NCBI GenBank assembly: GCA_030278955.1
Contig: JAOANR010000001.1
Location: 21,679,468 to 21,743,467, forward strand
DNA from: Hygrophila difformis
Lineage: Eukaryota > Streptophyta > Magnoliopsida > Lamiales > Acanthaceae
Direction: 5' to 3'
Length of the DNA stretch: 64,000 nt
In this document: positions 55,694 to 64,000 of the stretch, piece by piece
How the letters are laid out: the number at the start of each line of letters is the position of its first letter
How positions within the stretch are numbered: the first letter of the stretch is position 1
Translations under genes and position numbers: made by a program
The notes under the pieces: generated by a model
Told to the model about the DNA's origin: nothing
Databases searched by the model: none
The model's input: the letters and a program-made list of their open reading frames with translations, nothing else

Positions 55694-57388
55694 ACATCCT
55701 CACATTTAATATTGATCGTCCCCGAGCAGTCAGAGTTAATGTTCCTAAGAACACGGACTCTACATATTCAATTCATTTTCGTGGCTTCATAAATTTCATT
55801 CTTTTTGGATTGGGATAAGACAATAAAAAACTACAAGTATTAAAATTCTCTTGATTGCAGTGTTTAATGAAATGATACTTGCTCACTACATCGGGCCTTC
55901 AAATCAAGCATTATTGCCAATCCTTCATGAATATCATGTTTGAAAGATGCAAAGATTAAGAATGAGAATTAAGGTATGACATGAACATACTTAATAAAAT
56001 AGAGCCTCACATATAAGGAAATCGGAAAATTCACTCACTCTCAATGGGGTTTAATCATTGAACGCTCAAAATCAAATTTAATTAAATTGTCCCATAAGCT
56101 TGCAATCAGACCAACTCGCCACCGGCCCATTTCCTCAAAGCGAGATCATGAGGTCTTTTTTAAAGGTTGTAATGGGGCATACGGTTGTAACATTAGGTGA
56201 GGAAGGAAATTATTGGGCTAAGAAGTGGCAAGAATTAATATTATCATAACATGGCATTATTTTTATTTAAAAAATTAATGAGCATCAATATTTTTTCTTT
56301 CTTTCTTGTGCTTTTCTTTTTCCATTGCATGACATTAGACTATGTCTAATTGCTTTGTCATTTGCAATTTATTTTTGTTGAATTGAATTTAACAAAAATT
56401 TTTTATTTTTTTTATTTTTATTTTATTTTTTTTGAATCGGCTTATAGCATTACCGATTAATACATTTTTTATGATCACAAATTTAATGCCTTGATAAAAT
56501 TCATTCTTGCACACTTGGGTTTGAATTTTTTTGGTCTTTTTATAGGGCTAGGAAAAATATAGAGGGCTTCAAAAAAAATTAGGCTTAAAGGCTCAAATTG
56601 GTTAATCCTAACGGAGAAATATTTTTGGGTTTGGATTTCAAAAGAAGGCCAAAATATTGGTTTTCTAAGTGCCTCGATCATATGCTCGATTTCGGGAGTA
56701 TGGCATGGTCTTGAATCGGTCCCAATTGCAAGTTCTAGTTTCCTTTAATCAAATTGATTCACACATCAAAGAAATTAAATGAGTGAAAATGACTCATGGC
56801 TCAATTCTCACAAGATTGGATTGATTCATGTCATACAATATTCTAAAAGTTAATCAAAGCTTAATTCTAACAATTTATTCAATCGAAATTTTCAACATGA
56901 AGATTTATTACCCAATAAGCTGATCGCATCATTAAATTTTTATAGCTCAAAACCTTAGGAATTTATGTCATGCATGTTCTCAATTATATTATCCCAATTT
57001 AAGAGTTTGAAAATTTAATCACAAGCCTAAATTCAACATGTGAATTTAGAACAAGTTTATGCATACTTTTGCTGGTTATTAAATTTAAAGCAGTAAAGAG
57101 GCACTGCTGACATACGGAGTATGTCAACAGCATATTTTTGGCCTCACAGTCACTTATTCATCTCGGACTGTCAGACATCTTTTCAAGAAGAGAATAAACA
57201 AAAAAAAGTTGTTTGCGGATCTCAAAGCTTGAGTTCTATTCATGGAAAGCGATAAATTACATCATTTACAAGAGATTCTTATGCAGTTAGTACGAACCTG
57301 CATACAAAAGAAGAATTCCCTCATATGATGTTTACATTAAAATAAAATAAGGCATTTTTAGGATTCATTTTTCTCCACTCCTCCGCTC
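55694..57388 (-). other. Non-coding region between F-box ORF and 3' LTR, element D
   Basis: Apart from the ORF3 remnant no coding sequence is supported. The right LTR boundary has AAATGTGAGGATGT preceded by CTGCTCGGGGACGATCAATA, as in element B. The remainder is AT-rich. Confidence 0.5.
56045..56185 (-). pseudogene. Remnant of the element B-type ORF3 in element D
   Basis: On the minus strand this reads like the last ~45 codons of element B ORF3 (GRWRVGLIASLWDN matches SRWRVGLIASLWEN), with TVCP upstream and frameshifts between. It lies between the F-box ORF and the 3' LTR. It shows that element D once had the B-type ORF3 and lost most of it. Confidence 0.8.
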
Positions 57389-59453
57389 CTAGGGAAAGAG
57401 GAATCTGCTCCAGTGGATGAAGCTTGTCAAATTGCAACGCAGGCACCAGCCGTGATGTTCTTCTAGGGTTGCTCCATTCATTGGGCAGTAGATCCGGTCT
57501 GCCTGGCCATGGAACAGACCAGGGGAGTCCAAGTTATTTTCCACCCATCCGAGGGTGTTAGTGGACGTGTAGACAAAGACCGACCTATCAGTTACCATTT
57601 CGTCGATCATTTTGATCCCTAGAAGAATTTGGCTCTCCTCATGCTTGCTCATCAGCATCAGCCCTCGCACAAAGATTGACGCTTTGTGATTATCCTCTAT
57701 CCCTAGTCGCAGCATCTCGCAGGCTTGCTCTTCATCCCCTCCTGTAAATGCTTCTATTGCCGGGACGATCTGAAGGTTGAAATTTTCTGCCTCCATGCAT
57801 TTTTGTAGAAATTCCTCCTTCTGCCTCCATGCATTTTTCACGGAGGAGAGTTCCAGTTCACACCGCTTGTAGACGATGGTGAGATCGCCTGCGTCCCTCA
57901 GCTTTGTGCAAGTTTCCCTAGCTCTGAACACTTCCTTCATCTCATCCACCCCGATTCGGGAGAGGATTTCTCCTAGCAGCTCCAATGGAAGATCCAGAAG
58001 CTGGGTCCCTCCAGGTACTGGGTCCGGGATTTGGAAAATGTTGTCCCTGAACAGATAGAGAGTGATGAATCCAATTTTATAATTTTCTCAGAAACCATTC
58101 AAATTTGGAAACCAACATCCTCACATTTAGAGCTTTGCTCTAGGTGTGAGATTATTAAATTTCCAACTTGAATTTTAATATAAGGCATAGGTAGAAATTT
58201 TTTTCTTTTTACACTTTGAGATAATTTCAAAGCAGTGAGTTATTAGGGAAAGATAGGGGTCATTGGGCCCCTAAATATTTGAATGGACTATTAAGTCCAA
58301 AATAAAGTAAAAATGGTCATAGACCAAAAATCTTTATAATGGGTCATAGGGCCCAAAAATTTGATTTCCAATTTTTAAACAGTCCCGAGGTGATTGTTGA
58401 AAGTGCAATGGAATGGAACGGAACGCGAATCGAGGAATGTGCAATTGGTGACGCGGCGGCTCGGAACTGCTCAACTTGAACTGTTTGGAAATGAGAAATG
58501 GGCAGTTTAAGTGATAAAAATAAGGAGAAATCAATTTTTAATTTTATAAGGGTTGACCAGATTTATTTAATAAAAGGTGGGATTTTGTGGTCCCAATTTT
58601 GGAATTTTCTAAGTGATAGCAGTCCACATGATGAGTAGATACTGCTATTTTATTACACTAGTTATGCTCCATTGGGAACAAAACAAGTTGGTCAATCTTT
58701 AAAAAGAAAGAACCCACTTACTATTTTGTCTTTTTCAAAAAGGTCATTTTCCTTTGAAAAAGTGGTAAGCTCCCATTGGGTGCTTGTACCATGTTTCCAA
58801 AAACAAGCAAACATTTATTCCCAAAAGATTTTGTCATGCTGCTAACAGGTATGCCAAAAGGAACACCCAAAAGAATGCTCCCTTTACCCACAACAGCAAG
58901 CATAAATCATTATTAACACAAAATTAAACCTAACAGGGTTTGAACCAAAGTAAACACTCAAGCTTGTCAAGATCTTAGAAAAACTAACAACATCATGGTG
59001 CTCAAAGTAACATCCTAATGCTCATCAGTTCACTTTTTCAGTTTTTGGGTTTCAAAAATTCTCAAACCCTAACTGCTCTTTCCAAAAGTTTTGTGGGTTT
59101 TAGAAATCAAAAGCTCCACAAGATTTGAACCTCCTTAACAACAGCACAAAATCAAACATCTTCTCAATCATGCTCGAACAACACAGATAGTAGCATAAGA
59201 AAACTGAAAATACTCTTCCTACTCAAAACCGAGAGCAACAAGACCCAAAACGAGAAAATAAGAAAACAAACAAGGCACATTATGCTATTACAAGTTATTT
59301 ACAAGTGTGAGACACAAAATGCCAAGTAAAATTGCAAAAACAGGGGAGGTTCGAGAATGGGGGGGGAAATGAGACAGCTTACTCCGATCTTCCCCTTGAG
59401 GGAGAGGGAGGCATCGGTCCCAAGTTTGGAAAGAGTCGGAAAAATCTGGCCAT
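57389..59453 (-). CDS. F-box-like protein in the post-pol unit of element D (two exons)
   Basis: Exon 1 is 59,453-59,383 (23 codons plus 2 bases) and ends at a GTAAGC donor. Exon 2 is 58,046-57,389 after a CTGTTCAG acceptor. The joined frame is open and encodes 242 residues. Exon 2 begins with an F-box-like motif (LPLELLGEILSRIGVDEM), followed by a helical region with Sel1/TPR-like character and a C-terminal Cys/His cluster (CPMNGATLEEHHGWCLRC). This order resembles the plant At2g35280-like F-box family. F-box proteins usually bind SKP1 in SCF ubiquitin ligases. It stands where element B has ORF3 and uses equivalent splice sites. Capture from a host gene is inferred; coding integrity suggests it is recent or maintained. 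Confidence 0.75.
58047..59382 (-). other. Predicted intron of the element D F-box unit
   Basis: 1,336-bp GT-AG intron. It includes the hairpin/polypurine-like motif (58,112-58,150) about 65 bp upstream of the acceptor, the same relative place as in element B. No other frame is supported. Confidence 0.65.
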
Positions 59454-59571
59454 AGTATCCGCTGGTTTTGGTTGGAAAATGTTGCGAAGAACTGTGCGTT
59501 CTCTCACAGGGAAGTGGGTTTGAAAAAAAATGAGAGTGAAGAATGAAAATGGGGAAGAAGAAGGGTTGGGG

Positions 59572-59579
59572 TATTTATA
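59572..59579 (-). promoter_or_regulatory. Internal TATA box of element D
   Basis: TATAAATA on the minus strand (CCTATAAATACCCC), about 120 bp before the exon 1 ATG and 16 bp after the last palindrome unit. A pyrimidine-rich leader follows. Confidence 0.78.
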
Positions 59580-59595
59580 GGCGGGAGAAATGCTG

Positions 59596-59832
59596 TTACG
59601 ACGCTATACTTGTCCTACGACGCTACACTAACGTCGTAGGGTGGGTTCAGCGTCGTAACTGGAATAAAGGGAAAAGTCAACTACGACGCTATACTATTGG
59701 TACGACGCTGGTGTAGCGTCGTAGTTCGGTGTAGCGTCGTAGGTCGGGAGTGAGATGAAGGGGTACTACGACGCTATCCATTTACTACGATGTTATACTA
59801 GGATAGCGTCGTAGTTAAGGACTGCGTCGTAA
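59596..59832. repeat. Palindrome array upstream of the internal promoter, element D
   Basis: Three units with the TACGACGCTAT half-site at about 59,596-59,658, 59,682-59,744 and 59,766-59,832. Each has the four-half-site design found in the LTR of the same element. They abut the internal TATA box. Confidence 0.9.
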
Positions 59833-60336
59833 CTGAGTTGACTCCCGTCAACACTCAGATTTCAGAATTTTCAAAATTCTGCGGACTGGGCCCGAGTAGA
59901 TGAAATTGGGCCTCAGCTGGTTTTATTTATTTTGGACTTAGAAAATTTTAGTCCAAAATATTTTTATGTTATGATGGGATGAATTAATAAAATCCTACTT
60001 GCATAAGATAGGTTGGATCAATTCCACTTGTTTGGGAAAATTATTCCGGATTTTAAATTGCTTTAATTTCCGGAATTATTTTCTTGAATTCATGGAGTCA
60101 ATCCAACCAAGAACATGGTTTTTCTGCTGTATTTTTCTGCTCCTTCTTTTTGGGTGGTTCCATGGTTTCTGCAAGACAAATAAATTACCCATGCTAAATT
60201 TTCTCCAATCATCAACATCCTCACATTAGAGTCTTAGTACTCTAAATGTTTAATTGACTTTTGGATACTTTCTGCTTTTGAATTAAAACAATGCATCAAT
60301 ACATAAAATGAAATTTTTATAATTTTAATGCTGCTT
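59833..60336 (-). other. Spacer after pol, element D
   Basis: Non-coding. At 60,211-60,251 the minus strand has the hairpin CATTTAGAGT-loop-ACTCTAATG running into TGAGGATGTTGATGATTGG, equivalent to 39,913-39,952 in element B. Confidence 0.55.
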
Positions 60337-63300
60337 TTATTGAACATAAGCCGGGTCTGCCACTGCTTGGCTCTCCTTCTCCGGATCGTAGTGTCCTATA
60401 TACTCCTTCAAACGTTGTCCATTTACCACCTGATTTCCTTTTTCAGTTCGGATCTTGACTGAACCGTTCTCAAACACCTCCAACACTTCATATGGCCCTT
60501 CCCATCTGGATCTTAGCTTTCCGGGGAACAGCTTCAACCTAGTATTAAACAACAAGACATTTTGGCCATCATAGAAGTATTTAGGCTTAATCTGGCGATC
60601 GTGCAACTTCTGGGTCCGCTCTTTGTAAATCCTTGAGATTTCATAAGATTGCGCACGTATTTCTTCAATTTCATTGAGGTCCAACTTGCGTTTGCCCTGA
60701 GCAACTCTTGGATCAAAATTAAGCGCTTTTACGGCCCAGTAAGCTTTATGCTCTAGTCCTACGGGCAGGTGACAAGCTTTTCCGAAGACAAGCCTATAAG
60801 GGGACATCCCGATGGGAGTCTTGAATGCAGTGCGGTATGCCCATAGAGCGTCATTGAGCTTACGTGCCCAATCCTTACGGGTTATCCCAACCGTGGCTTC
60901 GAGTATATGTTTGATCTCGCGATTTGATACCTCGACTTGTCCACTGGTTTGAGGATGATAAGGCGTGTCTATCTTATGGAGGATGCCAGTTTTTATCATA
61001 AGGTTCTCAAAGGATTTATTAACAAAATGTGTTCCTCCATCAGATATTATCACCCTAGGTATGCCAAATCGGTTAAAAATGTTGTTCTTGAGGAACTTCA
61101 TGACTTGGCTACCATCATTGGTTGGTAATGCGACAGCTTCTACCCATTTGGACACGTAATCGACAGCTACCAAGATATAGTAGTTTCCACAAGATGGTGG
61201 GAACGGTCCCATGAAGTCAATGCCCCATACATCAAAGATCTCAAGTGCGAGAATCCCCTTTTGCGGCATCTCATCCCTCTTGGAGATGTTTCCTAATCTT
61301 TGGCATCTGTCGCAGGCTTTCACATACACCTTGCAGTCCTCATAAATAGTAGGCCAGAAGAAGCCACACTCGAGTATCTTGTGCGCAGTTCGAGTGGGAC
61401 CGTGATGACCTCCATATTCAGATTCATGGCATTTCTTGGTGATCTGGTAAGCCTCAGACTCAGTCACACACCGTCTGATTATTGAATCAGCGCAGTGTTT
61501 GAACAGGAAGGGATCTTCCCAGAAGTAGTTTACTACTTCTTTGAAGAATTTTGCCCTTTTGTATTTCTGCTGGAATGGTGGAACTATCCCACATGCTAAA
61601 AAGTTAGCAATGTCGGAGAACCATGGACACGCTTGATCATGCAAATGCAGAGCGAACAACTGTTCATCCGGAAACGCTTCATTAATGGCTTTGTCATTTT
61701 TATCATTTTCTAACCGAGATAAGTGATCAGCAGCACCATTATCTCGTCCTCGCCTATCTTTTATTACAATGTCGAACTCCTGCAACAACAGCACCCACCT
61801 GATTAAACGAGGCTTTGCATCTTGCTTGCTAAACAAGTATCTGAGTGCACTATGGTCAATGTATACTACAGTCTTTGTCCCGATCAGATATTGTCTGAAC
61901 TTATCAAATGCAAAGACTACATCATACATCTCTTTTTCTGTAGTGGTGTAGTTTACTTGGGCTTCATTCAAGGCATGACTTGCGTAATGAATTACGCAAT
62001 GTCTCCCATCCTTATGTTGCCCTAAAACTGCACCTACTGCAAGACCACTTGCATCACACATTACCTCGAATGGCAGTGACCAATCGGGTGGTTGCACAAT
62101 TGGGGCAGAAGCTTACATTGTTTTGAGCGTGTCAAAGGCTTGGACACACGCTTCACTTATTACAAAGGGATTTTCTTTACAAAGAAGGTTAGTGAGCGGC
62201 TTGGCAATTTTAGAGAAATCCTTAATGAATATCCGGTAAAAACTGGCATGCCCTAAGAAGCTTCTAACCGACTTGATAGAATTGGGGAGAGGGAGATTGG
62301 AAATGATGGAGACCTTGGCTGGATCGACCTCAATGCCTGCACGTGAAATGCGATGACCTAACACTATGCCCTCAGTGACCATAAAATGGCACTTTTCCCA
62401 GTTTAAAACCAAGTTAGTATCCTCACATCTCTGTAAGATTTTAGCAAGATTGGTCAGACATTCTTCAAACGTATCTCCACATACAGAGAAGTCATCCATA
62501 AAACTTCAATGCACTTTTCGATAAATTCGGAAAATATAGACATCATGCAACGTTGAAAAGTGGCAGGTGCATTACACAAACCAAAAGGCATGCGCCTATA
62601 GGCAAAAGTGCCATAGGGGCATGTAAAAGTTGTTTTTTCGTGATCCTCACTGGCGATCACTATTTGATTATAACCTGAATAACCATCTAAAAAGCAATAA
62701 AACTCCCTTCCCGCCAACCGTTCCAACATTTGATCGATAAAAGGTAAAGGGAAATGGTCCTTGCGAGTGGCCTCGTTCAACTTCCGGTAGTCTATGCAGA
62801 CTCTCCATCCGGTGACCGGCCGTGTGGCAATTTCCTCCCCTTGTTCATTCTTGGTTATGCACATCCCACCCCGCTTGGGAACAACCTGCACAGGACTGAC
62901 CCATTTGCTGTCAGAGATTGGGTATATAATACCGGCATCTAACAGCTTGATCACTTCCTTTCTTACCACTTCTTGCATGGGTGGGTTCAATCTTCGTTGG
63001 GGCTGATGCGAAGGCTTGAAATTCTCTTCCATTAAAATCCTGTGCATACAAACAGAAGGGCTTATTCCTTTGATATCAGAAATGGTCCAACCGATTGCAC
63101 GCACATGATTTTTGAGCACCCCCACCAGAGCATTTTCTTGATCTTGTGTTAGATTAGCTGACACAATTACCGGTAGTTTTTTATGTTCTGCGAGAAACGC
63201 ATACTTAAGATGTTCCGGTAAAACTTTTAGTTCAAGCTCTGGTGGGCATTCCACTGAAGGAAGTAATTTGCGAGAATTAGATGGGGGAAATTCAGATTTA

Positions 63301-64000
63301 CCTGTCGGATCCTGTATCAGCACAGGATCCGCCTCCTCTTGGTCGGCGTCGTCATGGAACTCGGCACCATCAAATTTCTTCAAATCCCCAGTTTCGGGAT
63401 CGGCGAAATGGACGGCGCTGCAGTTTTCGTGCTCCTCGCCAGCAGGCTTCTGTACCTGCTTTGAATAGTCATCATCCATCGTCATTACAATCCCATTGTC
63501 AGAGTCTAGCACTCTCTCTCTCCTACAGTATATTACATCAAGTGTGGAACAAGTTCCCTCATGCGGAAACCTCTGCAGCTTGCCCATGTTGAAATTCAGC
63601 TCTTCTTCTCCAACACGGAGCTTGATTTGATTTGAACGTGCGTCTATCAGTGCACCGCCCATTGAAAGGAAGGGGCGGCCTAGGATCAGTGGCATCTCAT
63701 AATCTTCCTCTATGTCAAGAATGATGAAATCGACAGGAAAGAGTATTCCTCCCGTCTTGACGATCACATCCTTCAGTATCCCAACGGGATGAGTGATTGA
63801 CCGGTCTGCCAGTTGTAGTTTCATTGTAACCGGCTCAATTACTCCCAGGTGAAGACGTTTTGCCATGGCGAGTGGCATAACGTTGATGCTCGACCCCAAG
63901 TCGCATAGTCCTTTTCCGACACTTGTCTTTCCGATGTGGACTGGCAGTGTGATACAGCCTGGGTCCTCCTTCTTCTCGGGTAGCACTCTCTGGATTATGG
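60337..64000 (-). pseudogene. Protease-RT-RNase H-integrase of element D, broken, partial
   Basis: It enters from the right edge with the protease (LCDLGSSINVMP near 63,890) and runs into RT. A one-base deletion at about 62,500, inside the codon before the catalytic Met-Asp-Asp, shifts the frame. The next frame (62,499-62,113) carries DDFSVCG and ends at a TAA (62,115-62,113) where element B has a Leu codon. The same frame then continues (62,112-60,337) through RNase H ([23 protein letters not shown]), the integrase zinc region ([13 protein letters not shown]) and the DDE core ([22 protein letters not shown]). Apart from these two lesions the visible pol is intact, so inactivation is fairly recent. 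Gag is outside the window. Confidence 0.9.

Larger units (their letters stand above)
51235..64000 (-). mobile_element. Element D: long-LTR Athila-type element with a captured F-box ORF (partial)
   Basis: It lies on the minus strand and continues past the right edge. Its 3' LTR is 51,235-55,693. Reading leftward from the edge come protease, RT, RNase H and integrase (63,986-60,337), a palindrome array and internal promoter (59,832-59,572), a two-exon F-box ORF (59,453-57,389), a remnant of the element B-type ORF3 (56,185-56,045), and the LTR. The LTR termini and gene order match element B, so both belong to one family. Gag and the 5' LTR lie outside the window. Confidence 0.9.

Overview
The window is nuclear DNA of a flowering plant. 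Evidence: two intronless subtilisin-like protease genes of the plant SBT1 type, plant MITE families, Ty3/gypsy retrotransposons of the Athila and Tekay/Del types, TATA boxes, GT-AG introns and very AT-rich spacers. The protease sequences resemble the P69/SBT1 group of asterids, so an asterid eudicot is likely; this is inferred from remembered similarity only. Only two host genes are visible. More than two thirds of the window is nested transposable elements.

1-13,586: host-gene region. An intact subtilase (994-3189) is followed by a tandem paralogue (start 4880, stop 8625). The paralogue is split by a small, very young, non-coding LTR element (6155-7714) with almost identical LTRs. Around them lie a solo LTR inside a CACTA-like fragment, Stowaway MITEs, tRNA-derived SINE-like sequences and a Mutator-like inverted-repeat element with a 9-bp target duplication (10,858-11,903).

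13,587-29,242: element A, a decayed Tekay/Del-like gypsy element (initiator-Met primer site, gag, broken pol). Its 5' LTR was hit by element E (15,548-24,012), a young Athila-type element with paired LTRs and a perfect 5-bp duplication. E has gag and protease but no reverse transcriptase or integrase.

29,243-44,597: element B, an Athila-type element with a 4.4-kb LTR, inserted in the integrase region of A. It has a broken gag-protease, an open RT/RNase H/integrase frame, and a third transcription unit after pol with its own TATA box, a short first exon, an intron and a second exon. Its 3' LTR is cut after about 720 bp and joined to the 5'-truncated LTR of element C.

44,598-51,234: element C, a second Tekay-like copy with a pre-gag coiled-coil ORF, gag, protease and RT/RNase H. 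It is interrupted by element D.

51,235-64,000 (minus strand, runs off the right edge): element D, a relative of B. Its third transcription unit keeps the promoter/exon/intron layout, but exon 2 encodes an F-box-like protein, and only a 3' scrap of the B-type ORF remains.

The most interesting feature is shared by B, D and probably E. Each carries its own palindromic motif, repeated in the LTR and again upstream of the post-pol transcription unit. The motif sequence differs completely between elements, but in B and D the arrangement is the same: one half-site, a full palindrome, then one half-site. This looks like a self-specific cis-regulatory code linking the two promoters of each element. 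It is a hypothesis; no binding protein is identified.
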